A DNA stretch of 64,000 nucleotides, taken from contig JAIQFB010000007.1 of assembly GCA_020073485.1 (NCBI GenBank), forward strand, positions 124,001 through 188,000, in the 5' to 3' direction. Positions within the stretch are counted from its first letter, which is position 1. Each line of letters begins with the position of its first letter. The stretch comes from Terriglobia bacterium. Its GTDB lineage: Bacteria > Acidobacteriota > Terriglobia > Acidiferrales > UBA7541. The notes below the pieces were generated by a model, which searched no databases, was not told the origin of the DNA, and saw only the letters and a program-made list of their open reading frames with translations. The translations under genes and the position numbers were made by a program. Shown one piece after another: positions 9,055 through 17,892 of the stretch.

Positions 9055-10449
9055 TTACTGATGGCTGGATTGGGCTGTTGTATTCCGCGGAATTTCCGCG
9101 ATCGATCTGCCGATCTGCTCAAAATAGTTACGCGTGTAAGTTTCGATTCCACTCGAGAACTCGCGGGAAATTTCCGCCGTCCGTTCTTCCAGGAGCTTGG
9201 TGACGTTACCTCCCAGCGAGGCCAGCAGGGAATTCAAATTGTCCTGCGCAGCTTTTTCAATGTTTTGCGAAAGCTGCTGCAAGGTTTCGGTGGTTTTCTC
9301 GGCAACGGAATTCGCGGTTTGAGCCAGTTCCTGCTGCACTTTGGCCATGCTAGTGTCGGCGCTGGTGGCGATCTGTTTTTCAATTCCCGCGCTGAAGGAC
9401 CGCGTCTCATTCTTGAATGCGGCCTCGGAAGCCGCCAGCGTTTGCAGGGCGTCGTTGGCTTCGGCCAGCAGAGGGGCGACCTGCTCCCTGAACCGCGACA
9501 CAAACCGCGTCATGGCTTCATCCCGCGTGGTCTCCATGTTTTTTTGCACGCGTTCAGTGGCCGCGGCGGCCAGGGTGTCGATGCGCTGCGTCACTTCCTT
9601 TATCTGCCGCAACATGTGCTGCCGCGCGGTCTCCAGATCCTGTTCTATTTTCTTGATCCAGCGGGCGTGATTGATCCGCGCACCGGCCTCATGCGCGTCC
9701 AGCAGCGATTTCAGCGCCTGTCGGGAAATGTCCTCTTTGGACGCGGCGATCACCGACTGCACCGTTTTTGCGGCTTCGTCCCGCAGTTGCGCGCGAAACT
9801 CTTCCATCTGCCGGCTTTTTTCATTCACCAGGGCATTGCGCGCCGCTTCCGCTGACATGATTTGAATCTGTTCCCCGAATCCGGCCATGAGTTGAGCCAG
9901 AGAGGCAAGCTGCGGCGCGACCGTGTTCTGCTTTTCGACGCCCGAAGACTTGACCAACCCCGCATCCTGCGCCGGAGCGATTTTTTGTTCCGTGCGGGAT
10001 ACCACGCGCAGTTCACGCGTGGCCGCAGGCAACTCATTCCCATTGGCCATCTGAACCGGAAACCAATCCTCCGGCGGCGAAGGGATCTCCCAGATGTTGC
10101 CGGCGTTCTCCAGCTCCACGGCGACCTGGTAGCCCCGGTCCGGAGCCGGCAGCCTGTGCACCCACTTCACGCGTGCGCGGCTGGAGCTGCCGGTGGTGCC
10201 GTCCTTGGAGGGCTTCACCTCCAGGAACACGATCTCGCCTTGCAGTACCTCATGCTTGGTCTGGTAGGTGCAGCCGTGGCAGCTGATGGTCAGCGTCGAG
10301 ACTTGCTCCTGATACGGCTCGCGTAGAGCGCCTACTCCCTGCACTGCGAGCGGCAAGGCACGATCGATTCGTGTGCTGCGGCGTTTATGCAAATATGCGG
10401 TTTGGTACGACGACACAGAAATCCTCCCAGGGGCTTGGAACAAAATCAT
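9055..10449 (-). CDS. PilZ-like domain fused to a long coiled coil
   Basis: 464 residues. An N-terminal PilZ-like domain (about 22-125) carries RxxxR (RRSTR in KRRSTRIDR), but the second motif reads TISCHG rather than DxSxxG, so cyclic-di-GMP binding is uncertain. From about residue 190 to 440 the chain is a long amphipathic helix rich in Ala, Glu, Gln and Arg without Pro, resembling the signalling coiled coils of chemoreceptors but without a recognisable receptor hairpin tip or membrane segment. It lies 259 nt upstream of the other PilZ gene on the same strand. Function unknown; possibly a cytoplasmic scaffold. Confidence 0.7.
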   Translation of the reverse strand: MILFQAPGRISVSSYQTAYLHKRRSTRIDRALPLAVQGVGALREPYQEQVSTLTISCHGCTYQTKHEVLQGEIVFLEVKPSKDGTTGSSSRARVKWVHRLPAPDRGYQVAVELENAGNIWEIPSPPEDWFPVQMANGNELPAATRELRVVSRTEQKIAPAQDAGLVKSSGVEKQNTVAPQLASLAQLMAGFGEQIQIMSAEAARNALVNEKSRQMEEFRAQLRDEAAKTVQSVIAASKEDISRQALKSLLDAHEAGARINHARWIKKIEQDLETARQHMLRQIKEVTQRIDTLAAAATERVQKNMETTRDEAMTRFVSRFREQVAPLLAEANDALQTLAASEAAFKNETRSFSAGIEKQIATSADTSMAKVQQELAQTANSVAEKTTETLQQLSQNIEKAAQDNLNSLLASLGGNVTKLLEERTAEISREFSSGIETYTRNYFEQIGRSIAEIPRNTTAQSSHQ

Positions 10450-10867
10450 ACGTGAAAATGCGACGGAAGCTCGATGCGGCGTGATTCGATTGTAGCGGAG
10501 AAGTTACCGCCCCAGATGGGTACGTTTAAGCCCGCTCAACATCCGGAAGAATCCGCAATGACAAACCCAGCATGCTGGAAAGGCTGCCGAAATACTCTCT
10601 CTCTTTTCCGTCATGCCGAGCGAAGCGAGGAATCCCTCTTTGATTGCGACCCAGGAGAGATTCCTCGCTTCGCTCGGAATGACAATGGTTCGAGTTTTCG
10701 GAGCCTGTAGAGTTTGTCCTACGTGGGAATACGTCACTGGGTGAACCCGGCATTGACACGGATCACTGGTGGCCATACGATTCCACGCAATCACGGAAAA
10801 AACTGTTTGGCCGGCGGCGGCCTGGATTCGCGGCCGTCCATTAGATTTTGGGGGCCGGAGGGGGAAC
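10450..10867. other. Intergenic region between divergent genes, holding a dispersed repeat
   Basis: A 418-nt gap separates the divergently read PilZ gene and the molybdenum oxidoreductase gene. It should hold both promoters. The only clear structure is the inverted repeat at 10610-10683. The open frame 10769-10867 in front of the oxidoreductase has no signal or domain character and is treated as noncoding, because a good ribosome site and a Tat signal start at 10868. Confidence 0.5.
10610..10683. repeat. Dispersed inverted repeat, copy A (GTCAT-CCGAGCGAAGCGAGGAATC type)
   Basis: A 74-nt near-perfect palindrome: the left arm GTCATGCCGAGCGAAGCGAG and its mirror CTCGCTTCGCTCGGAATGAC flank a short centre. 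Related copies lie at 13039-13136, 15222-15330, 49644-49732 and 60486-60573, all intergenic. Copies A and C also share a TCTCTTTTCC lead-in. This is the arrangement expected of a REP/MITE-like family. Confidence 0.85.
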
Positions 10868-13012
10868 ATGAGTCTCAACACAAATTTGGTCAATCGCCGC
10901 AATTTTCTGAAGTTGGGCGCCGCCGGAACTACGGGGCTGGTGATCGGATATTATTTTCCTGGCGGCGCGGAAACATTTGCCGCTGCTCCAACGTCGCCCG
11001 TTGCGCTCAATGCCTGGATCCACATCGGCACTGACGACCTCGTAACGATCTACATCGACAAATCCGAGATGGGCCAAAGCATCCTCACCGGGCTTGCGAT
11101 GATCGCCGCCGACGAACTCGATTGCGATTGGAAGAAAGTGCGCACTGAATTCGCGCCCGCTGACAAGGTCTACATCAATCCGCGATTCGGCGTGCAGGCC
11201 ACCGGAGGCAGTTCCGGGACGCCAACCTCCTGGACGCCGCTTCGCACTGCGAGCGCAACCGCCCGCGCGTTGCTGATCACGGCAGCGGCGCAGAAGTGGG
11301 GCATCCCTTCGTCGGAGTGCAGCGCGGAAAATGGCGCCGTCGTGCACACTTCCTCCAAGCGCCGCCTCAGCTACGGAAGCCTTGTGGAAGCCGCGGCAAA
11401 ACTCCCGGCACCTCAGGACGTGCCTCCCAAGCAGCCCGGCCAGTACCGCCTGATCGGAAAGCCCACCAAGCGGCTCGACACTTTGCTGAAGGTGAACGGC
11501 AGCGCGCAGTATGGGATTGACGTGCGCCAGCCGGGCATGCTCCACGCGGTGGTCGCACGCTGCCCGGTGTTCGGCGGGAAAGTCGCCGGCTTTGATGCCG
11601 CGAAAGCCAAAGCGATTCCCGGCATCAAGGATGTGATCCAGATTTCCACCGGCATTGCTGTGGTCGCCGACAACACGTGGACGGCAATGCAGGGCCGCCG
11701 CGCGCTCGATGTGCGCTGGGACGAAGGACCGAACGCAAGCCTCACGAGCGCCGCCATCAGCAAGGCCCTTGCGGACGCTTCCACCAAACCGGGGGCGGTC
11801 GCGCGGAAAGTGGGCGACGTCGACGCCGGACTCACCGCCGCAGCCACGAAATTTGTAGTGGATTACGAGGTCCCGTTCCTGGCGCATGCCACGATGGAAC
11901 CTCAAAATTGCACGGCCAGTGTGCGCGCGGACCGCTGCGACGTGTGGGCGCCGACGCAGGCGCAGACCAATTCGCAAGCCACGGCGGCAAAGATTACGGG
12001 CCTGGATCCGAAATCCGTTTTCATTCACACCACGTTTCTTGGCGGCGGTTTTGGACGCCGGTTCGAGACCGATTTCATCGGCGAAGCCGTGGAAGTTTCC
12101 AAGGCCATGAATGCCCCGGTGCAAGTGACCTGGTCGCGCGAAGACGATATGCAGCACGATTATTACCGCATGGTTTCCCATGCGCGGTGCGAGGCTGGGC
12201 TGGCCGCGGATGGATGGCCCGTCGTCTGGTCGGCCCGCGTCTCCTCGCCGTCGCTGCTGGCCCGCTTCGGGCCGCTCCAGGACAATTTCGATCACCGCAG
12301 TGTCGAAAGCCTGGACAACGTTCCCTACGACATTCCGAATATCCTTGTCGATTTTCAGCTGGTGAACACAGGCGTCCCGATCGGATTCTGGCGCTCGGTG
12401 GGGGCTTCGCAAAACGGTTTCTTCCTGGAAAGTTTCATCGATGAAATCGCGACGGCAGGGAAGAAAGACCCGTACGAATTGCGCCGCCGTCTCCTTGCGA
12501 AATCGCCTCGGCACCTCGCCGTCCTGGAGATGGCCGCGCAAAATGCTGGCTGGGGCAAGCCACTACCGGCGGGCCGGTCTCGTGGCATTGCCATCGTGAC
12601 TTCCTACGAAGGCTACGTGGCCCACGTGATCGAAATTTCCGTCAATCGCAGCGAGCGCACGCTGAAGGTTCACCGCGTGGTCTGCGCATTGGATTGCGGG
12701 CGCATCATCAACCCCTCCAGCATCGACGCGCAGGCGCGCGGCTCCATCGTCTACGGCTTGACGGCCGCGCTGCATGGCGCGATCACCATCGATCGCGGGC
12801 GCGTGCAGCAAAACAGCTTCAACGACTACCAGATGCTGCGCCTGCCGGAAATGCCGGAAATGGAAGTGCACCTCATTCAAAACGAAGAGACGCCCACCGG
12901 CGCCGGAGAATTTGTGGTACCGCCGGTCGCTCCCGCGCTGTGCAACGCGATTTTCGCGGCCACCGGCAAGCGCGTCCGGCGCCTGCCGATCCAGCCGGAG
13001 GATTTGGCGTGA
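10868..13012 (+). CDS. Tat-exported molybdopterin-binding oxidoreductase subunit (xanthine dehydrogenase family, IorB-like)
   Basis: 714 residues from the ATG at 10868, which has GGAGGGG just upstream and starts a Tat signal ([12 protein letters not shown], residues 9-20). The body matches the large molybdenum subunit of the xanthine oxidase family in its isoquinoline 1-oxidoreductase beta branch: [13 protein letters not shown] substrate-loop region, GGGFGRR molybdopterin motif, and GAGE near residue 678 whose Glu (about 681) is the expected catalytic base. It hydroxylates a substrate with water and passes electrons to a 2Fe-2S partner. No 2Fe-2S (IorA) gene lies beside it or anywhere in the window, so it is an orphan here; the pentaheme cytochrome 4.3 kb away is a possible acceptor. 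A secreted NHL propeller follows it. Confidence 0.88.
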   Translation: MSLNTNLVNRRNFLKLGAAGTTGLVIGYYFPGGAETFAAAPTSPVALNAWIHIGTDDLVTIYIDKSEMGQSILTGLAMIAADELDCDWKKVRTEFAPADKVYINPRFGVQATGGSSGTPTSWTPLRTASATARALLITAAAQKWGIPSSECSAENGAVVHTSSKRRLSYGSLVEAAAKLPAPQDVPPKQPGQYRLIGKPTKRLDTLLKVNGSAQYGIDVRQPGMLHAVVARCPVFGGKVAGFDAAKAKAIPGIKDVIQISTGIAVVADNTWTAMQGRRALDVRWDEGPNASLTSAAISKALADASTKPGAVARKVGDVDAGLTAAATKFVVDYEVPFLAHATMEPQNCTASVRADRCDVWAPTQAQTNSQATAAKITGLDPKSVFIHTTFLGGGFGRRFETDFIGEAVEVSKAMNAPVQVTWSREDDMQHDYYRMVSHARCEAGLAADGWPVVWSARVSSPSLLARFGPLQDNFDHRSVESLDNVPYDIPNILVDFQLVNTGVPIGFWRSVGASQNGFFLESFIDEIATAGKKDPYELRRRLLAKSPRHLAVLEMAAQNAGWGKPLPAGRSRGIAIVTSYEGYVAHVIEISVNRSERTLKVHRVVCALDCGRIINPSSIDAQARGSIVYGLTAALHGAITIDRGRVQQNSFNDYQMLRLPEMPEMEVHLIQNEETPTGAGEFVVPPVAPALCNAIFAATGKRVRRLPIQPEDLA

Positions 13013-13038
13013 CGCTGGCGCGAAAGAATTAAAAAGTT

Positions 13039-13136
13039 GTCATTCCGAGGCATGCCTTTCGCCGAGGAATCCCTCTTGCTTTGTATCTAAACCGAAGAGG
13101 GATTCCTCACCAGGAATACCAGGTTCTGAATGGCAC
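13039..13136. repeat. Dispersed inverted repeat, copy B (degenerate)
   Basis: Begins GTCATTCCGAGG, centre carries GAGGAATCCCTCTT and its mirror AAGAGGGATTCCTC, and ends in a decayed GAATGGCAC. It lies between the molybdenum oxidoreductase stop and the next NHL gene, so it may sit in their shared transcript. Confidence 0.75.
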
Positions 13137-13211
13137 GAAAGAACTTTTTGCCACAGTGATAGAGCGACGCATTCGATCTTCGCATTCAGCGCGCAGGAAG
13201 GAGGGCAGCCG

Positions 13212-14267
13212 ATGTTTTCATTGCTGATCCGAGCGAGCACCACGCCGCCAAGATCCCGCGCCGCGCTTGCGGCGACAATCGTCCTTTGTCTTGCAGGCGT
13301 GACAGCATTGCACGCGCAGGCCCCGGACGATTCCGCGCGCAACTCCTACCCCAATCCCTATCGCACCATCGAGAATTGGGCCAAGCTCCCGGAAGGCCGG
13401 AGCTGGGGCGCCGCAGCCGGCGTCGACGTCGATCGCCACGGCAATATCTGGGTCGCCGAGCGGTGCGGCGCGAACACTTGCGCGGGGTCCAATCTCGCGC
13501 CCATCCTCGAATTTGATTCCTCGGGAAGACTGCTGAAAAGCTTTGGCGCAGGCATGTTTGTTTTTCCTCACGGCATCCATATCGACCGCGACGAAAATAT
13601 TTGGGTGACCGACGGACAGGGAATGGACGGAAAAGGCCAGCAGGTTTTTAAATTCAGCCCCGAAGGAAAAGTTTTAATGACGCTCGGCAAGGCCGGGGTC
13701 GCCGGAGACGGGCCGGACACGTTCAACAAGCCCTCCGCCGTGAACATCGCCCCCAACGGCGACATTTTTGTCGCCGACGGCCACGGCGTCGGCTCCAACG
13801 CGCGCATCGTGAAATTCGACAAGAACGGAAAATTCATCAAGACCTGGGGAAAGGGAGGCACCGCGCCCGGCGAATTCGACGTGCCTCATTGCCTGGTGTT
13901 CGATTCCAAAGGCCGCCTGTTCGTCTGCGACCGCAACAACAACCGCATCCAGATCTTCGACCAGGATGGGAACTTCCTCGACGAGTGGAAGCAGTTCAGC
14001 CGCCCCAGCGGAATATTCATCGATAAGCGCGGCATCATTTACGTCGCCGATTCCGAATCGGAGTCGGTCTCCAAAAATCATTACGGATGGAAACGCGGTA
14101 TCCGCGTCGGAAACGTGAAGGACGGTTCGGTGTTCGCGTTCATTCCAGACCCCGTCGAAGTCTCCGCCGGCACAAGCAGCGCGGAAGGTGTTGCGGTAGA
14201 CTCGCATGGCGTGATTTACGGCGCCGAAGTGGGCCAGAAGGATTTGAAAAAATACGTCAAAAAATAG
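13212..14267 (+). CDS. Secreted NHL-repeat beta-propeller (peptidyl-hydroxyglycine lyase-like), paralog 2
   Basis: 351 residues from the ATG at 13212 (GGAGGG upstream); the longer open frame back to 12774 overlaps the oxidoreductase and is not used. A signal peptide ends near LHAQA. NHL repeats run through the whole chain (FPHGIHIDRDENIWVTDG, PSAVNIAPNGDIFVADGHG, PHCLVFDSKGRLFVCDRNNNRIQIFD, PSGIFIDKRGIIYVADSES). It is close to paralog 1 but has a different insert before the last blade (SKNHYGWKRGIRVG). As with paralog 1 it stands directly downstream of a Tat-exported redox enzyme, suggesting the propeller works on the oxidised product or forms part of the same periplasmic complex; this is inference. 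Confidence 0.83.
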   Translation: MFSLLIRASTTPPRSRAALAATIVLCLAGVTALHAQAPDDSARNSYPNPYRTIENWAKLPEGRSWGAAAGVDVDRHGNIWVAERCGANTCAGSNLAPILEFDSSGRLLKSFGAGMFVFPHGIHIDRDENIWVTDGQGMDGKGQQVFKFSPEGKVLMTLGKAGVAGDGPDTFNKPSAVNIAPNGDIFVADGHGVGSNARIVKFDKNGKFIKTWGKGGTAPGEFDVPHCLVFDSKGRLFVCDRNNNRIQIFDQDGNFLDEWKQFSRPSGIFIDKRGIIYVADSESESVSKNHYGWKRGIRVGNVKDGSVFAFIPDPVEVSAGTSSAEGVAVDSHGVIYGAEVGQKDLKKYVKK

Positions 14268-14273
14268 CGGCCC

Positions 14274-14345
14274 GTGGTGCCGGCGTCTCGCCGGCGATTT
14301 TATGATCCTGGAACTCAGCAAACCCCGGCAAGATGCCGGCGCCAC
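14274..14345. repeat. Intergenic inverted repeat (GTGGTGCCGGCGTCTCGCCGG type)
   Basis: Two 21-nt arms (14274-14294 and 14325-14345) pair with three mismatches. It follows the NHL stop immediately and ends 36 nt before the ModA-like start, so it may act as a terminator or mRNA-stabilising hairpin. The sequence differs from the GTCATTCCGAG family. Confidence 0.7.
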
Positions 14346-14381
14346 GTAAGGCGGAACTTTTAGTAAAACTTGGAGGAAATA

Positions 14382-15170
14382 GTGAATCGGAATATCAAGA
14401 GCACACTCTCGATCGCCTCAGCCGTCCTCGCACTCGCCGCCGGATTCCTGATCCCGGCCGCGCGCCGGACCCCGGCGCAAACCGCCGAACTTCGCGTCAT
14501 GACCTCTGACGGCATGAAGCCGTCGGTTGAAGAAATGACACCTCAGATCGAGCACGCCACCGGACGCAAGCTCGTGGCGCAATTTGATTCCTCGAAAAAT
14601 TTACGGGACAAAATCCAGGCGGGTGAACCGTTCGACGCCGCCATCATCACCTCCGACGTCCTGGACAGCTTGATCCAGCAGGGCAAAATCAGCGCCCCCT
14701 CGCGCCGCGAAATTTCCCGCACCGGGATCGGCGTCGGCGTTCGCGCCGGAGCCGCGAAGCCCGACATTGGCACTGTCGAAGCCTTCAAGCGGACTTTGTT
14801 GAACGCCAAATCCATCAGCTTCAACCCTTCCGGCGCAAGCGCGGTGCATATCTATGACATGTTTGCGCGCATGGGGATCACCGACACCATGAAACCTAAA
14901 CTAATTCTGGATACGGAAGCGGGACGCCCGCAGCAAAATGTGGCCGAGGGCAAAGCGGACCTCGTCGTCACGCTAATTCCCGAAATTAAATTTTTCCCCG
15001 GCGTGGAATTGGTCGGCCCGGTGCCAGCGGAATTGCAAAGTTACGTCAATTTTGCCGCCGGCGTAGCCACGAATGCGCGTGACGCGGAGGGAGCCAAAGC
15101 GCTGATCCGGTTCCTCGCGGGCCCCGCCGCGCCCCCGGTTCTGAAAGCCAAGGGCATGGAGCCAAGGTGA
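14382..15170 (+). CDS. ModA-like periplasmic substrate-binding protein
   Basis: 262 residues from a GTG start; GGAGGA lies 4 nt upstream, while the TTG at 14370 would leave no ribosome site. A signal peptide ends near TPAQT. The fold resembles molybdate-type binding proteins: LRVMTSDGMKPSVEEM at the first strand, then FDAAIITSDVLDSLIQQGKI, GIGVGVRAGAAKPDIGTVEAF and the C-terminal ALIRFLAGPAAPPVLKAKGMEP. No ModB or ModC transporter genes follow. It stands 1.4 kb after a molybdenum enzyme, which makes molybdate a tempting ligand, but this subfamily is often orphaned in Acidobacteriota and ligand identity is not established. Confidence 0.75.
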   Translation: MNRNIKSTLSIASAVLALAAGFLIPAARRTPAQTAELRVMTSDGMKPSVEEMTPQIEHATGRKLVAQFDSSKNLRDKIQAGEPFDAAIITSDVLDSLIQQGKISAPSRREISRTGIGVGVRAGAAKPDIGTVEAFKRTLLNAKSISFNPSGASAVHIYDMFARMGITDTMKPKLILDTEAGRPQQNVAEGKADLVVTLIPEIKFFPGVELVGPVPAELQSYVNFAAGVATNARDAEGAKALIRFLAGPAAPPVLKAKGMEPR

Positions 15171-15221
15171 AACAAGTAGGGTGGCGCAGGCTTCACAGCT
15201 GCGGAAAACCTCTCTTTTCCC

Positions 15222-15330
15222 GTCATTCCGAGTCCCGGAAGAGACCAGGATAAACTCCGCGAGGAATCGCTCTTCGATTGAAACCCAGCAAGAGAGGGAT
15301 TCCTCGGCGAAAAGCGCGCCTCGGAATGAC
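15222..15330. repeat. Dispersed inverted repeat, copy C
   Basis: Starts GTCATTCCGAG and ends CTCGGAATGAC, with internal CGAGGAATCGCTCTT and AGAGGGATTCCTCGGCG. It lies between the ModA-like gene and the converging aminotransferase gene, a position where it could terminate both transcripts. Confidence 0.8.
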
Positions 15331-15391
15331 CGTTCTTTGGCTTTTTCCGGAGCCTATTCACCCTGTCTTGTTTGCCGGCGCAAAAAAAGTA

Positions 15392-16261
15392 TCAGCGCAC
15401 TCCTGCCGCTCGCGCCGCTACATATTCGCGCATCGCGGCATCGAACGCGCGCTCTAGCGTCTGCGCCAGCGGTCCCATCACCACGGAAAATTTGCGCCCC
15501 GCGATTTCGCTCACGCCCAGCAGCGTGCGGTTGGTCGAAGTAATAAAAACTTCCTCGGCGGAATAAAGATCATCGGGGAAAAGAGTCTGCTCAACGATGG
15601 CCACGCCCGCGCGCGGAGCGATTTCCAGCAGCACGCTGCGTGTCACACCTTCGAGGCACCCCGACGACAGCGGCGGCGTGAGCACCTTGCCGCCTCTCAC
15701 GCAAAAAATATTGGCGCTGGTGCACTCGGCCACTTCGCCGCGCTCGTTCAGTAGAATTACCTCTGTCCAGCCAGCCTTTTGCGCCTCAGCCAGATGCCAG
15801 ACGTTGTTCAGCCACGCCGTTGTTTTCACGCCCGCGAGCGGCGATGCCGCATGGCGTCCGTGTTCGGCCACGCCCAGCCGCGCCTCGCCCGCATGCGCCG
15901 GCAATCCTGCCGTAAACAAAATCAAATCGACTTGCGGCGTGGATTCGTCACTCTGCCAGAATCCAGTGTGGTTATGGATCATGTAAATCCGCGCCGTGCC
16001 TTCCACCACTTGATTGGCGGACAGCAATTCGCCCAATTGCCGCCGCACCTTCGCGGGATCGAACGGGAAGGGAAGCCGGATCTTCGCCGCGTCCTTTTCC
16101 AGACGCCGCCAGTGCCGCTCGTACGCGAACGGCTCGCCCTGAAAAATGCGCATCGTCGTGAACAGTCCCCAGCCGTTCAGCAGTCCTGCCTGCCCGGGAG
16201 ATAGACGCGCCTCGCCGATGGGAACAATCCGGTCGTTGTGAAAAATATTTCTATGAATCAA
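15392..16261 (-). CDS. Class IV PLP aminotransferase (branched-chain aminotransferase / aminodeoxychorismate lyase fold)
   Basis: 289 residues from a TTG at 16261, preceded by GAGG 5 nt away; the ATG at 16372 would add a 37-residue tail with no family match. The fold-type IV signature is clear: ARLSPGQAGLLNGWGLFTTMRIF near the N-terminus, PLP lysine in GVKTTAW (about Lys146), and GEVAECTSANIFCV (about Glu179). This group includes IlvE, D-amino acid transaminase and PabC, which share the fold; the sequence alone does not separate them. No folate or branched-chain genes are adjacent. Confidence 0.8.
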   Translation of the reverse strand: MIHRNIFHNDRIVPIGEARLSPGQAGLLNGWGLFTTMRIFQGEPFAYERHWRRLEKDAAKIRLPFPFDPAKVRRQLGELLSANQVVEGTARIYMIHNHTGFWQSDESTPQVDLILFTAGLPAHAGEARLGVAEHGRHAASPLAGVKTTAWLNNVWHLAEAQKAGWTEVILLNERGEVAECTSANIFCVRGGKVLTPPLSSGCLEGVTRSVLLEIAPRAGVAIVEQTLFPDDLYSAEEVFITSTNRTLLGVSEIAGRKFSVVMGPLAQTLERAFDAAMREYVAARAAGVR

Positions 16262-16415
16262 ATGAACCTCGTGCGCGGCCTGGCCGCGGTGCGTACGATA
16301 TTCTAACTCAGGCGGGCACGAATGGAATCGAAGTCGGAGCAATTCTTGGCAGGCCACATTCCGAGAAGCCAACTTATCAGGAGTTGCCAGAGCCGACCTA
16401 GTGGGACATAGAGCA

Positions 16416-16447
16416 GGGGCACTTACCCGGTGAGTATACAGTGCCCC
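16416..16447. repeat. Hairpin GGGGCACT ... AGTGCCCC
   Basis: An 8-bp perfect stem with a 16-nt loop lies between two minus-strand genes, 37 nt after the stop of the upstream one. No T-run follows on the minus strand, so it is not a standard terminator. Confidence 0.4.
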
Positions 16448-16483
16448 GTCTCATTTCCTACCACCTATGGCTAGACTCAGGCT

Positions 16484-17197
16484 TCATGACGCACTCCCTG
16501 TTGAGATTTGTCGGCCGAGTTGCAGTGCACTGTTTGCGGACGGCCTGAAGGTTGCCCGGCGCGCGAGAGTTCCAACGAACACCAAAGTGACGACAATCTG
16601 CACGAGTATGACCGTCACAAGAAGCAAGGGACGGCCGGCGAGGTAAGACTCAGGGCCTGGAATGGCCGCTGAAAAGAAAGATAGGTTCGCCAAATTGCAG
16701 ATGACGATGAGCGCGAGCAAACCTCGGCTGCCCCGATAGATGCCCCAGCAGAGCACCCCGTAAACGAACTCGACGATGAAAGCGGCGAACGGAGCGGCCT
16801 CATACAGACCCAAGCCCAACCTCGGTGATGCCAGCCCAGGCCACAGCACGATGTCATGGCCGTGAGTCAACAGATCGAGGATCAAATGCGACAAGATTCC
16901 GAGCCCGATGGCCCGGCCGAGTACGGGGCGGCGGAAACCTTTCTCGATGATGAGCCAGACGGCCAGAGCGGCGACAATGGCGGAGCCGACCGAATGCGAG
17001 TATGGCATGTACGCGAGGTGAATATCCGCGACACTGCGGACGATGGAGTTGGTAGTCGTTCGTTCGACACCGAGGTAGTTGAGCGCAACCCAGGCTAGCT
17101 CCATCGCCTGGACAGAAATAAGGATTGGCGCCATGGGGACCGCGTGGTAGCGGCGCTTGATTAGCAGAGCGGTTGCAGCGTGGTCGATAGCAAACAT
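16484..17197 (-). CDS. Multi-pass membrane protein, YdjM/DUF457-like (predicted metal-dependent hydrolase family)
   Basis: 237 residues with about six membrane helices. Conserved-looking His/Asp sites sit at helix ends: FAIDHAATALLIKRR, MPYSHSVGSA and LSHLILDLLTHGHD, the pattern seen in the YdjM/DUF457 group of membrane proteins annotated as putative metal-dependent hydrolases. A perfect 18-bp palindrome (17231-17248) lies 34 nt upstream of the start codon and matches a site in front of the adjacent tetR gene, so it is very probably the regulated target. Catalytic activity is unproven for the family. Confidence 0.65.
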   Translation of the reverse strand: MFAIDHAATALLIKRRYHAVPMAPILISVQAMELAWVALNYLGVERTTTNSIVRSVADIHLAYMPYSHSVGSAIVAALAVWLIIEKGFRRPVLGRAIGLGILSHLILDLLTHGHDIVLWPGLASPRLGLGLYEAAPFAAFIVEFVYGVLCWGIYRGSRGLLALIVICNLANLSFFSAAIPGPESYLAGRPLLLVTVILVQIVVTLVFVGTLARRATFRPSANSALQLGRQISTGSAS

Positions 17198-17230
17198 AGA
17201 GGACCTCCTTTGAGTCTAGTTTTTTGATGT

Positions 17231-17248
17231 AGTTAGCGGTCGCTAACT
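17231..17248. promoter_or_regulatory. TetR-type operator in front of the membrane gene
   Basis: Perfect palindrome AGTTAGCG-GT-CGCTAACT, located between the tetR stop codon and the start of the downstream membrane gene. The same GTTAGC-N4-GCTAAC core recurs at 17877-17892 upstream of tetR itself. Confidence 0.75.
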
Positions 17249-17264
17249 AACTAGGCCAAAAAAA

Positions 17265-17864
17265 TCACATAATCATCTTCCTGAACAGCGCGGCAACGTC
17301 AGCCTTCCAACGCGTGGCCGGGCCTTTGACCACTCCAACCTGCATCATGCGAATCAACTCGGCTAGAGTTCCCTGCAGGCTGGCAGCCGCCAGATGGGGA
17401 TTCACCGCTACCGCGTGACGCCATTTGTGAGGCGCGGCTGCAACCAGGGTGTAGGCCAAGCCAATCATGGTCTGCTGTCGCACCTTGGGGCTCGCCTTCG
17501 GCCAGAGCACGCGGGCACTGTCGGACAGAAACGCGAGAACCTCCGGATATGCATCCGCGAGCTCAAGCCATTGGCTGACGTATGCATCCACTTTCGCTTC
17601 GAAGTTCTTCGCGGAGCCCATGGCAGCCGAGCACCTTGTCCACAGGCGTCGATGGCACGTTTCGAACAGATGTAGCGCCAGCTCTTCCTTACTTGCGAAA
17701 TGCTTGTAGAGCGCGGGATTGGTATACCCGCTCTCTTTCGCGATGTCGCGGATGCTGGTGGCGGCCAAGCCTCCCTGGCTGAACAGCTTCATCGCCGAGC
17801 GGAGGATCTCGCGTTTAGCGGGAGGGTCATCCGCGCGAATGTAGAAAGCGAGTGAAGAAGCCAT
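17265..17864 (-). CDS. TetR/AcrR-family transcriptional regulator
   Basis: 199 residues from the ATG at 17864; a further in-frame start at 17903 would run through the operator. Residues about 15-60 form a TetR helix-turn-helix (REILRSAMKLFSQGGLAATSIRDIAKESGYTNPALYKHFASKEEL), followed by a helical ligand-binding domain. The palindrome GTTAGC-ATTC-GCTAAC lies 13 nt upstream of its start, and a matching site precedes the next gene on the strand, indicating autoregulation plus control of the membrane protein. The inducer cannot be read from the sequence. Confidence 0.88.
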   Translation of the reverse strand: MASSLAFYIRADDPPAKREILRSAMKLFSQGGLAATSIRDIAKESGYTNPALYKHFASKEELALHLFETCHRRLWTRCSAAMGSAKNFEAKVDAYVSQWLELADAYPEVLAFLSDSARVLWPKASPKVRQQTMIGLAYTLVAAAPHKWRHAVAVNPHLAAASLQGTLAELIRMMQVGVVKGPATRWKADVAALFRKMIM

Positions 17865-17876
17865 AATACAACTTAG

Positions 17877-17892
17877 GTTAGCATTCGCTAAC
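17877..17892. promoter_or_regulatory. TetR-type operator in front of tetR (autoregulation)
   Basis: GTTAGC-ATTC-GCTAAC, a 6-4-6 palindrome with the same half-sites and spacing as the one at 17232-17247. Its position immediately upstream of the regulator start fits repression of its own promoter. Confidence 0.72.

Noticed and set aside
10841-12541. Minus-strand frame opposite the molybdenum oxidoreductase gene
   Set aside because: No recognised domain; antisense of a gene with a complete Tat signal and family motifs.
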